Part shown: one piece after another, positions 16,662 through 23,138 of the stretch
Layout: each line of letters opens with the position of its first letter
Position numbering within the stretch: the stretch's first letter is position 1
Assembly: GCA_016710325.1 (NCBI GenBank)
Contig: JADJXK010000001.1
Span: 1,798,001 to 1,862,000, forward strand
Length of the DNA stretch: 64,000 nucleotides
From: Candidatus Leptofilum proximum
GTDB taxonomy: Bacteria; Chloroflexota; Anaerolineae; Promineifilales; Promineifilaceae
Direction: 5' to 3'
Position numbers and translations under genes: made by a program
The notes under the pieces: model-generated
Told to the model about the DNA's origin: nothing
Database searches by the model: none
What the model saw: only the letters and a program-made list of their open reading frames with translations

Positions 16662-16732
16662 ACCACAGATGACACAGATGGCACAGATTAAAACCATAAA
16701 TCTGTGAAATCTGTGCAATCTGTGGATAAATT
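16662..16732. repeat. Intergenic word repeat (CACAGATGACACAGATGG family)
   Basis: CCACAGATGACACAGATGGC is opposed by AATCTGTGCAATCTGTGG after a short spacer, giving a long imperfect hairpin between paaH and the MscS gene. A half copy lies at 54051-54085. Confidence 0.8.
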
Positions 16733-16749
16733 TCTTTCAACAAGTGGCT

Positions 16750-17607
16750 ATGGAGAATTTCAACGAACAAGCATTAGCCTGGCTGCGCGAGCACGGCCTG
16801 GCGATTCTGCTAATTTTGCTCGTGGCGGTGGTGGCCTACTACCTGGTCGGGATTTTGACACGGGCCATCAGCCGCCGCATTCAGGCGCTGGACGACGTGG
16901 AGGACAGCGAGCGGGACCGGCGCACCAAGACCATCTTTCGCGTTATTCACAGCACCGGCGTCGTCCTCATCATCAGCACGGCGCTCATGATGATTTTGAC
17001 GGAGCTGGGCGTGGCCATTACGCCCGTGCTGGCCAGTGTGGGGTTTGTGGGACTGGCTTTTGGCCTGGGCGCGCAAACGCTGGTCAAAGATACGATTGCC
17101 GGGCTGTTTATCCTCATCGAGAACCAGTACACCGTGGGGGATGTGGTCGAAATTGGCGGCATTACCGGGAACGTGGAGAAGATGACGCTGCGGGCGACCG
17201 AACTGCGCGATGTGGCTGGCACGGTCCACGTGATTCCCAATGGCGAGATTCGCATTGTGGCCAACAAATCGCGCGACTGGTCGCGGGCGATTGTGGATGT
17301 GAACGTGACGTATGAAGAGGATGTGGATACGGCCGTACAAACCCTGCAAGAAATCGGCGAAGCAACGGCCGCCGATGAATCCATATCTTTGCTGCTGCTG
17401 GAAACGGCCGTGGTGACTGGGATCGAAGGGTTGGATCAGTGGGCCGTGCGCTTGCGCCTCATGGTAAAAACTTTGCCCAACGCCCAGTTTGAGGTACAGC
17501 GCTACCTGTACCGCCAGATTCGCCTGGTCTTTGCCGAAAAAGGGATTGAACTCGCCTTCCCTCGCCAGGACGTCATGATCATCAGCGAACCCAAAAAAGA
17601 CAAATAA
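16750..17607 (+). CDS. mscS: Small-conductance mechanosensitive channel, MscS family
   Basis: A 285-residue membrane channel. Helices lie near residues 18-38, 66-85 and 88-110. The pore-lining TM3 is VGFVGLAFGLGAQTLVKDTIAG, with the Gly/Ala pattern of MscS and the following amphipathic helix. The beta domain IENQYTVGDVVEIGGITGNVEKMTLRATELRD and the VIPNGEI motif are canonical. The C-terminal alpha/beta domain runs to the end. It opens on membrane tension to release solutes on osmotic downshock. A GTG at 16744 is an equally possible start, and the ribosome site is weak. A strong terminator follows after 3 bases. Confidence 0.9.
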   Translation: MENFNEQALAWLREHGLAILLILLVAVVAYYLVGILTRAISRRIQALDDVEDSERDRRTKTIFRVIHSTGVVLIISTALMMILTELGVAITPVLASVGFVGLAFGLGAQTLVKDTIAGLFILIENQYTVGDVVEIGGITGNVEKMTLRATELRDVAGTVHVIPNGEIRIVANKSRDWSRAIVDVNVTYEEDVDTAVQTLQEIGEATAADESISLLLLETAVVTGIEGLDQWAVRLRLMVKTLPNAQFEVQRYLYRQIRLVFAEKGIELAFPRQDVMIISEPKKDK

Positions 17608-17610
17608 CAA

Positions 17611-17659
17611 CAAGGTGCAACGCACTTCATAAAGCGCGTCGCACCTTGCCTCTTTTTTC
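17611..17659 (+). terminator. Rho-independent terminator after mscS
   Basis: CAAGGTGC (17611-17618) pairs with GCACCTTG (17641-17648), and the T-rich run CCTCTTTTTT follows. It can also limit read-through toward the oppositely oriented rhodanese gene. Confidence 0.8.
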
Positions 17660-17684
17660 TCTGTGATCTCTGTGGCGAATTAAT

Positions 17685-18122
17685 TTACTGTTCTACGTCG
17701 TAGCCAGCGGCTTGCCAAGCCAGGATGCCGCCATCCATGTTGTGCACGTTGTCAAACCCTTGCTGGCGCAGGAAGTCGGTGATCTGGCCGCTGCGGTTGC
17801 CGCTGCGGCAGGTGACGATCACCTCTTTGTCGGTGGGAATCTCGGCCAGGCGGTTAGCCACTTCACCCATGGGAATCAGCGTCACGCCGGGAATGTGCCC
17901 TTCGTCATACTCCCACTGCTCACGTACGTCAATCACAAAGACATCAGTGCGGTCTTTCACGCTGGCCACGGTGTCCACATCGACCGTATCAGCCAGGTCG
18001 AGGGTTTCGGTTTGGTCAGCGGCCGCTGCCGAAGCGGCGGCGGGGGCTTCGGTAGGGCCGCTGCAGGCAACGGCCGTACCCAACATCACCAGCAAAATCA
18101 TCAATAACAAAATCCGTTTCAT
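17685..18122 (-). CDS. Rhodanese-domain lipoprotein
   Basis: A 145-residue protein with a lipoprotein signal (LLLMILLVMLGTAVAC, Cys 20), then an Ala-rich linker and a single rhodanese domain. The active-site loop is CRSGNRS, with the persulfide-forming Cys at its start, and the domain begins FVIDVREQWEYDEGHIPG and ends MDGGILAWQAAGYDVE. It should transfer sulfane sulfur outside the cytoplasmic membrane; the acceptor is unknown. An ICMT-like methyltransferase gene ends 22 bases upstream of its start in the same direction, so they may be co-transcribed. Confidence 0.88.
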   Translation of the reverse strand: MKRILLLMILLVMLGTAVACSGPTEAPAAASAAAADQTETLDLADTVDVDTVASVKDRTDVFVIDVREQWEYDEGHIPGVTLIPMGEVANRLAEIPTDKEVIVTCRSGNRSGQITDFLRQQGFDNVHNMDGGILAWQAAGYDVEQ

Positions 18123-18143
18123 TAATATCCTCCAGATTGGTCC

Positions 18144-18632
18144 TCAATAGACAAAAGGAATGAGTTTATGCACCCGCTGCTGGTAATCGGCGTAATCCAC
18201 ATACTTTGCGCGCAGCCACATTTCCTCACGTCTAGATTTGATGTCGAAAAAAATAAACAGAATCAGGGCGTACAGCAGGCTGAGCCAACCGCCGCGCAAA
18301 AAGCCCAGGCCAAAGGCGCCCAGGATAATGCCGCTGTAAATGGGATGGCGCACAAAGCGATAGGCGCCGTGGGCTACCATGTGGGCATCTTCTTTGGGAT
18401 GGGGAACGGCCGTCAGATTTCGGCCCAAACTAAACACCCCGGCAAAGGCCAACAAACCGCCAATCCCGCCCAAAAGCAGCCCTACCACGAGGGAAACCGT
18501 GCGCCAGGTGCCGCTCCAGGCAGGCCATCCCGGTAAAGCAGCAGGGCCAAACGCCACCAGTCCAAACAATAGGACCTGAATCGCCACATACCACTCGCCC
18601 TTTGCACCTTTCCACCACGGTTGTTTTGCCAT
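18144..18632 (-). CDS. Isoprenylcysteine methyltransferase-like membrane protein (ICMT/PEMT superfamily)
   Basis: A 162-residue integral membrane protein with about four hydrophobic segments. The SAM-binding signature of the superfamily is present as GAYRFVRHPIYSGIILGAFG, followed by a Glu pair in SRREEMWLRAKYVDYADYQQRV, which matches the E-E-x-x-L motif of bacterial ICMT-like proteins. It would methylate a lipid-linked or membrane-near substrate; bacteria lack prenylated CaaX proteins, so the target is not known. It lies directly upstream of the rhodanese gene in the same direction. Confidence 0.85.
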   Translation of the reverse strand: MAKQPWWKGAKGEWYVAIQVLLFGLVAFGPAALPGWPAWSGTWRTVSLVVGLLLGGIGGLLAFAGVFSLGRNLTAVPHPKEDAHMVAHGAYRFVRHPIYSGIILGAFGLGFLRGGWLSLLYALILFIFFDIKSRREEMWLRAKYVDYADYQQRVHKLIPFVY

Positions 18633-18766
18633 ATTTACCTCATCTTCAGACGCAAAATTTTAGCACAGGTTACACGGCTTGTTTTTCTCTTTACACAACT
18701 CTTACACTGCCCTAGTATTGCGCTTCAGAAGTTCGCATCAAGTTACGCTCATGGCACAATACTTAA

Positions 18767-18929
18767 ACAGTCCGGCGCACTTGTCATAATATCCTTAGGT
18801 GCATTTCCGCCGGACTGTACTAGTGCAGTTGCCCGGAAGTCCTTCATAGGTATTTATGTTAAGGCAACTGCTTAAGTGTTTTGCTCCTGTGCCACAATAA
18901 CCTGGTAAGGATTTATGGAGCAAAACACT
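18767..18929. repeat. Three tandem hairpins with different stems and similar loops
   Basis: Hairpin 1: ACAGTCCGGCG (18767-18777) with CGCCGGACTGT (18808-18818). Hairpin 2: GCAGTTGCC (18825-18833) with GGCAACTGC (18863-18871). Hairpin 3: AGTGTTTTGCTCC (18875-18887) with GGAGCAAAACACT (18917-18929). All stems are perfect and unrelated, yet each about 30-base loop holds a similar word: ATCCTTAGGT, GTCCTTCATAGGT and, on the other strand, ATCCTTACCAGGT. The rest of the 295-base gap between the flanking genes shows nothing else. They are not terminators (no T run). Confidence 0.7.
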
Positions 18930-19668
18930 AGATGGCTGCCTGGAGCACCGCCACTAATGATTGCAGCAAGATAACCGCCTGGTGGATCGCATCTGGCTGG
19001 CCACGAAATGGCGCGCGCCACTGGCTCAACGGCCGTCTCTCCACCACCCGCGCACTGGAACACAGTTCGATTTGCAGCGCCGGTACGCCCAACTGCTCTG
19101 CGGCAAAACGGGTAACGGTGTAGTTGGCCACACCGCCCGTGAAGCGTGCATGGTTCAGTACAAAATGATTCCAGCGCAGTTCCTCATAACTTTTGGCCGT
19201 GCCCTGGCTGGTTTGCTGAAACTGTTCCTTTACAGTTTGCAGGATGAGCGGCTCAAAATGGGGGCAGGAACGGCCGTTCATCGTGCCCAGCGCCAGGCCA
19301 AATCTGTGCCGGTTAGACATACCGTGCAGGTCCAGCACAAAACGGATGCCGCGGCTTTGCACAATTTCCTGCAAAGTCGTTTTATACGGACTGACCCGAT
19401 CCCAATTGGGATCATCCATCGAGCGGTAGCAGCTGTACAGCGTGTGCACGCCGGTGGTTTCGGCCAGCAGCTGGGCCAGCGCCCCGGTGAACTCTTCTTC
19501 GCCTTTTTCGCGCTGGCGGCGCTGGTGCACGGTGGCGTGTGGCGCGGAGATGAGAATGGGCAGATCACCGGCCTGGTAGGTGAACGGCCGTTCCCCCTCG
19601 GGCGGCGGTGTGGTGTAGGATACGGCCGTTTCCAGGTCCATCAAACGGTCTAGCAACGAGGCAGTCAT
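18928..19668 (-). CDS. N-formylglutamate amidohydrolase family protein
   Basis: A 246-residue cytoplasmic hydrolase. Family signatures are ILISAPHATVHQRR near residue 38 (metal His), FVLDLHGMSNRHRFGLALG near 110, and the C-terminal ALQIELCSSARVVE (Glu and Arg of the active site). The family releases formate from N-formyl amino acids such as N-formylglutamate in histidine breakdown; many members outside hut operons have unknown substrates, and no hut gene is near. Its stop codon touches the right arm of the third hairpin in the downstream gap. Two ACGGCCGT copies lie at its N-terminal end. Confidence 0.82.
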   Translation of the reverse strand: MTASLLDRLMDLETAVSYTTPPPEGERPFTYQAGDLPILISAPHATVHQRRQREKGEEEFTGALAQLLAETTGVHTLYSCYRSMDDPNWDRVSPYKTTLQEIVQSRGIRFVLDLHGMSNRHRFGLALGTMNGRSCPHFEPLILQTVKEQFQQTSQGTAKSYEELRWNHFVLNHARFTGGVANYTVTRFAAEQLGVPALQIELCSSARVVERRPLSQWRAPFRGQPDAIHQAVILLQSLVAVLQAAI

Positions 19669-19773
19669 AGAATAAATTATAGTTCAGGTCCAATCAGTTG
19701 ACGTGCAGCCAACATTCCGATTGAATACCCCAATGCAGATCAAACGTCGATTGACGAGCAAAGAGGTAGCCAG

Positions 19774-20598
19774 TTGAGCACAAGAATCATTTTACCAGAA
19801 GTGAAAAATATCATCGCGGTGGCCAGCGGCAAAGGCGGCGTGGGCAAAACCACCGTCACAGTGAACCTGGGCCTGGCTCTACAGCGGGAGGGCGCCAACG
19901 TGGGCATTTTTGACGCCGACGTGTACGGACCAAACGTGCCCATCATGCTCGGCATTCACCGGCGCAAAGCAGCCCAAGGGCTGGCCGCCATCGCCCGCCG
20001 CGCCGATGCCGCCCCGTACATCAAACCGCTCACCCGCTTTGGCCTCAACATCATGTCGATTGGTCTGCTTGTGGCGGAAAACCAGGTAATTGACCCGGCC
20101 CGCTCTCCCGATGCCGTGGGCCAGCTGGTGGTGCAAACGCTGAAGGATGTGCTGTGGGGGCCGCTGGATTATTTGCTTATCGATCTGCCGCCGTCGGCTG
20201 GGCAGCCACAGGCGTCCCTGGTGCAGCGTGTGCCCCTGCGCGGGGTCATCATCGTCACCACGCCGCAAGATTTGAGCCTGCTAGACGCATCCCGCTCCTT
20301 GCTGATGTTTCAGGAGGCCAACGTGCCGGTGCTGGGCATCGTGGAAAACATGAGCTACTTCATTTGCCCCAACTGCCAGGAAAAGCACGAGATCTTCCAG
20401 CGCTCGGCCAAGTGGCGCCCGGAGGCGCTGGCCGATGCGCCCATCCTGGGGCAGATTCCGCTGACAACGGCCGTTTCCCAGGGCATCAATCGCGCCGACC
20501 CCCTCATGCACAATCACCCGGATACACCACAGGCGGCGGCGTTTACGGCCGTTACGGCCGCGTTACTTCAGCAGCTCGCTCCGCCCACCAGTTCTTAA
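19774..20598 (+). CDS. Mrp/NBP35 family iron-sulfur cluster carrier ATPase
   Basis: A 274-residue P-loop ATPase. The deviant Walker A motif is SGKGGVGKTTVTVNLG (residues 18-33), followed by FDADVYGPNVPIMLG, the signature of Mrp/ApbC proteins, and LLIDLPPSAGQPQASLVQ. A CxxC pair in ICPNCQ near residue 198 would hold a bridging [4Fe-4S] cluster between two subunits. It is a likely scaffold or carrier of Fe-S clusters. The N-terminal DUF59 domain of longer Mrp proteins is absent. The start is TTG with AGAGGTAG seven bases upstream. Its 3' end overlaps the convergent esterase gene by 47 bases. Confidence 0.88.
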   Translation: MSTRIILPEVKNIIAVASGKGGVGKTTVTVNLGLALQREGANVGIFDADVYGPNVPIMLGIHRRKAAQGLAAIARRADAAPYIKPLTRFGLNIMSIGLLVAENQVIDPARSPDAVGQLVVQTLKDVLWGPLDYLLIDLPPSAGQPQASLVQRVPLRGVIIVTTPQDLSLLDASRSLLMFQEANVPVLGIVENMSYFICPNCQEKHEIFQRSAKWRPEALADAPILGQIPLTTAVSQGINRADPLMHNHPDTPQAAAFTAVTAALLQQLAPPTSS

Positions 20599-21235
20599 GC
20601 TTGCGCATGCCTGCACCGTTGAGTTTGTGGCCGGTTTCGTACTCACGGTATTCCAGGTAGGCGCCCGCGGCCCGCACCGCCTTGCCACACTCGCGGGCAA
20701 TCTCCAGCGGAATGCGCTCGTCTTCTGTGCCCACGGCCATAAACACCGGTAAATCGGCCAGGCGTGCCGTCTCAATCGCTTCTTCTACACCCAGCGGCAT
20801 AAATCCCACCAGGCTGGCTATGCCCTGCACGCGCTCCGGTTCGCGAATGGCCAGGGCAAACGACGCGGCGGCTCCCTGGCTAAAGCCCATCAGGTAAATC
20901 TGGTTGGGATCGGCATCGTATGTACCGGGCAGGGAATCTGAGAATTGCAAGAGGATGTCAACGGCCGTATCAAACTCTCGCAGTGTTGGCCACTCATCTT
21001 GCTGCCGGGGGTGCCAACTGTAACGGCCGTTGCCATCGTCCACAATCGCCCGGGGAGCCACCACCAGCCACTCTTCCGGCAGCGTTTGGCTGAAGATCCA
21101 CATCACATCCTCGTTACCCAGGTGGCCGTGGATCATTACCACGGTCGGGTGGGGGCCAGGGGTATTGGGTTGGTGTACGCGGTGGGGGAGAACGGCCGTG
21201 TCGCCGTCCACAAAAACAGGTTTGTTCTCTCGCAT
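20552..21235 (-). CDS. Alpha/beta hydrolase, phospholipase/carboxylesterase type
   Basis: A 227-residue serine hydrolase without signal peptide. The oxyanion motif is VVMIHGHLGN, the nucleophile elbow is LMGFSQGAAASFALAI, and the acid and His are in AVGTEDERIP and ETGHKLNGAGM, in the usual order. It fits the YpfH/YitV-like carboxylesterase group. The substrate is unknown. Its leader carries a consensus promoter followed within about 60 bases by a strong terminator (21264-21310), so expression may depend on read-through. The 3' end overlaps the convergent Mrp gene. Confidence 0.85.
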   Translation of the reverse strand: MRENKPVFVDGDTAVLPHRVHQPNTPGPHPTVVMIHGHLGNEDVMWIFSQTLPEEWLVVAPRAIVDDGNGRYSWHPRQQDEWPTLREFDTAVDILLQFSDSLPGTYDADPNQIYLMGFSQGAAASFALAIREPERVQGIASLVGFMPLGVEEAIETARLADLPVFMAVGTEDERIPLEIARECGKAVRAAGAYLEYREYETGHKLNGAGMRKLKNWWAERAAEVTRP

Positions 21236-21263
21236 GGCAGCTTCCTGAAGTAAAACGATAGAT

Positions 21264-21310
21264 AAAAAAAAGGAGGTGGCGAACTAACGGGCGTTAGTCC
21301 GACCACCTCT
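21264..21310 (-). terminator. Strong terminator hairpin in the esterase leader
   Basis: On the minus strand GAGGTGG pairs with CCACCTC around an inner stem ACTAAC/GTTAGT with a 4-base loop, and eight T follow. It lies only 29 bases before the esterase ATG and has no gene upstream on that strand, which suggests attenuation or a short RNA. Confidence 0.85.
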
Positions 21311-21328
21311 GGGGGGGGAGCCGCTAAC

Positions 21329-21357
21329 AGTATAACACTATCAGTTTATCTCGTCAA
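21329..21357 (-). promoter_or_regulatory. Minus-strand promoter before the leader terminator
   Basis: Read on the minus strand, TTGACG (21357-21352), a spacer of 17 and TATACT (21334-21329). The expected start near 21322 would give a transcript of about 59 bases ending at the terminator at 21264. Confidence 0.65.
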
Positions 21358-21433
21358 TCACTTTGTCAATAAGACAGAAGTACGGACTTTTTGGACGAGT
21401 TTTGGTTCCTTGGGAACTCAGGGAGTTGACAAG

Positions 21434-21486
21434 CCGTGAAGCGTGAGACATGAAACGTAACCACCGAGGCATCACGTTTCACGCCA
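21434..21486. repeat. Intergenic word repeat (CGTGAAACGTGAAACGTGA family)
   Basis: CGTGAAGCGTGAGACATGAA is opposed by ATCACGTTTCACG. Other members lie at 48828, 51447 and 52321. The 518-base gap 21236-21753 holds this repeat, the leader promoter and terminator, and a small inverted repeat TTATGCC/GGCATAA (21519-21547); I see no gene in the remainder. Confidence 0.75.
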
Positions 21487-21753
21487 AACCGCACAAAATC
21501 CCCAAGACCCAGAAAAGTTTATGCCATTTTTATACCTTCAGGCATAATAGGTACAGATTTTGTGGCAACAACTTGCGCATTATAAGAAACGGAAGGAAGA
21601 AGTAAAGCAGACCGCGTCAAATTTATGTGATTTTGAGTATATCCATGGTGAGATGCAAATTCCCCTGCCTGCCCTCTGAGTATCGAAAAGGTGCAGCAGC
21701 GTGGCTCACTCACTACCGCATCATGGAATGTTTTTACTGGAGGATCGGGAAGT

Positions 21754-22413
21754 ATGCGCATTTTAATTGTGAATAAAACCAGATTCGTGTGTAGTGTTGT
21801 GGCAGCCGCCTTGCAGGATGAACCGGATATGCAGGTAGTGGGTTATGCCACATCGGTGGTTGAAGCCCTAAAAAAAGCAAAAACCTGTGACATTATGGCC
21901 ATCGATGTGCACATGCCGGAGGATGGCGCCCTGGCATTGACCAAGAAAATCGCCGAGGAATTTCCCAAGGTGCGCGTTCTTGTAACAGGAGTCGAGGAGA
22001 AACCAGAGATCATCTTGAACTACATCGAGGCGGGCGCTTCTGGATATGTGTTGGAAGCGGTTGATGTCGAGCAGTTGGTGGAAAGCATTCGCGCCATCGA
22101 CAAGAACAAGGCGTTGGCCTCTCCCGAGATGGTCTCGGCCTTTATGACCCGGCTAAACGCGCTTTCGAAGCTGTGCGCCGACATCGACAGCCTGTCTGAG
22201 CTGTTGGAAGAGTTAACGCCCCGAGAAAAAGAAGTGCTGGACCTGCTCCGAGAAGGCAAAAGCAATCAGGACATCGCCGATATCCTCTGTATCGAGGTAG
22301 GTACGGTGAAAAACCACGTCCATAACATCCTGAAAAAACTGGACGTAGACAGCCGTCATGAAGCGGCCGCACTGTACGAACGCAAGGCAAACGGACTTGA
22401 AGAAAAATCCTAA
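21754..22413 (+). CDS. NarL/FixJ-like response regulator with atypical receiver
   Basis: A 219-residue protein: receiver domain (1-120) and LuxR-type helix-turn-helix (150-212: LTPREKEVLDLLREGKSNQD, then GTVKNHVHNILKKL). The receiver keeps the phosphoacceptor Asp (AIDVHMPEDG, residue 51) and the Thr of VLVTG. It lacks the usual acidic pair (ILIVNKTRF in place of ILIVDDH), and the conserved Lys near GYVLEAV is Glu. Phosphorylation is therefore doubtful, and it may respond to something else or act constitutively. The ATG at 21754 has GGAGG upstream; the frame extends further up but without a ribosome site. No kinase is adjacent. The csoR promoter begins directly after it. Confidence 0.85.
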   Translation: MRILIVNKTRFVCSVVAAALQDEPDMQVVGYATSVVEALKKAKTCDIMAIDVHMPEDGALALTKKIAEEFPKVRVLVTGVEEKPEIILNYIEAGASGYVLEAVDVEQLVESIRAIDKNKALASPEMVSAFMTRLNALSKLCADIDSLSELLEELTPREKEVLDLLREGKSNQDIADILCIEVGTVKNHVHNILKKLDVDSRHEAAALYERKANGLEEKS

Positions 22414-22420
22414 TTCCTAC

Positions 22421-22482
22421 TTGCAGACTAGAAAAATTAGGTCTATAATATGCCTGTACCCCCTCCCCTGGGGGGTGGGGTA
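22421..22482 (+). promoter_or_regulatory. csoR promoter and CsoR-type copper operator
   Basis: TTGCAG (22421-22426) and TATAAT (22444-22449) are spaced by exactly 17 bases. The operator follows at 22457-22482: it opens with TACCCC, has C-runs and G-runs in near-perfect dyad symmetry, and closes with GGGGTA. This is the known CsoR site type. It would cover the transcription start, so CsoR should repress its own unit until copper binds. Confidence 0.85.
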
Positions 22483-22494
22483 AAATGGAGCAAC

Positions 22495-22773
22495 ATGGAC
22501 GATTTAACAAAGAAGACAGTGAAACAGCGCCTGGCCAGCGCCTCGGGGCACCTGAAGGGCATTGAGCGTATGGTGGATGAAGATACTTACTGCATTGATG
22601 TCATCAAACAGGTGCAGGCGGTGCAGGCAGCGCTGAGTAAGGTAAGTACGCTCATCCTGGACAATCACCTGCGGACCTGTGTTACCACGGCCATTCGCGG
22701 GGATGAACCGGATGAGCGGGAGCGTGTGCTGGAAGAGATTACCAGCGTTTTTAATGTGTCGAGCAAGTTATAA
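22495..22773 (+). CDS. csoR: Copper-sensing transcriptional repressor CsoR
   Basis: A 92-residue all-helical protein of the CsoR/RcnR family (DUF156). The Cu(I) ligands of CsoR are present as Cys33 (TYCIDVIKQV), His58 and Cys62 (DNHLRTCV). The typical opening QRLASASGHLKGIERMVDED is also there. With copper bound it releases DNA, allowing expression of export genes. The ATG at 22495 has GGAG five bases upstream; a longer frame would begin inside the promoter and is rejected. The operator in front and copZ and copA downstream leave little doubt about the role. Confidence 0.95.
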   Translation: MDDLTKKTVKQRLASASGHLKGIERMVDEDTYCIDVIKQVQAVQAALSKVSTLILDNHLRTCVTTAIRGDEPDERERVLEEITSVFNVSSKL

Positions 22774-22857
22774 CATAGTGGCTGGTTGTGAGTGGTTGGT
22801 CAGAACGATTGACCAGCGGCAAACAAAACCGCAGCCACACATAAATTTAGGAGAACC

Positions 22858-23079
22858 ATGACAACAAAAACGTTTACAGTCCCAAACATTAGCTGCGGTC
22901 ACTGCACCCACACCATTGAAATGGAGCTGGGCGATCTGCCGGGTGTGCAGAGCGTAAAAGCTGAACAAGAAACCAGGCAAGTCACCGTGGAATGGCAAGA
23001 ACCCGCTTCATGGGACAAGATTCGGGCATTGCTGCAAGAGATAAACTATCCGCCTGAAGGGCTCATCCAACTGAGCTAA
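22858..23079 (+). CDS. copZ: Copper chaperone CopZ
   Basis: A 73-residue single heavy-metal-associated domain. The Cu(I) site is NISCGHCTHTIEMEL (Cys13, Cys16), near the N-terminus as usual, and the end INYPPEGLIQLS closes the ferredoxin-like fold. It carries Cu(I) in the cytoplasm to the ATPase CopA. It lies between csoR and copA in the same direction, 84 bases after csoR, and is followed by a terminator hairpin that may reduce copA relative to copZ expression. The ATG has AGGAGAACC in front. Confidence 0.92.
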   Translation: MTTKTFTVPNISCGHCTHTIEMELGDLPGVQSVKAEQETRQVTVEWQEPASWDKIRALLQEINYPPEGLIQLS

Positions 23080-23088
23080 ACCATTTGT

Positions 23089-23113
23089 GGGGGCTAATTT
23101 AGCCCCCTTTTTT
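23089..23113 (+). terminator. Terminator or attenuator between copZ and copA
   Basis: GGGGGCT (23089-23095) pairs with AGCCCCC (23101-23107) over a 5-base loop, followed by six T. It lies between two genes of one pathway, so partial termination is likely rather than a unit border. Confidence 0.85.
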
Positions 23114-23138
23114 GATTCAAACGAACAGGAAGGACATC

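Noticed and set aside
18767..18929. Integron attC sites
   Set aside because: The hairpins lack the attC core ends (RYYYAAC and GTTRRRY) and no integrase is present.
21264..21340. T-box or known riboswitch in the esterase leader
   Set aside because: No T-box sequence, no specifier loop and only about 60 bases between promoter and terminator.
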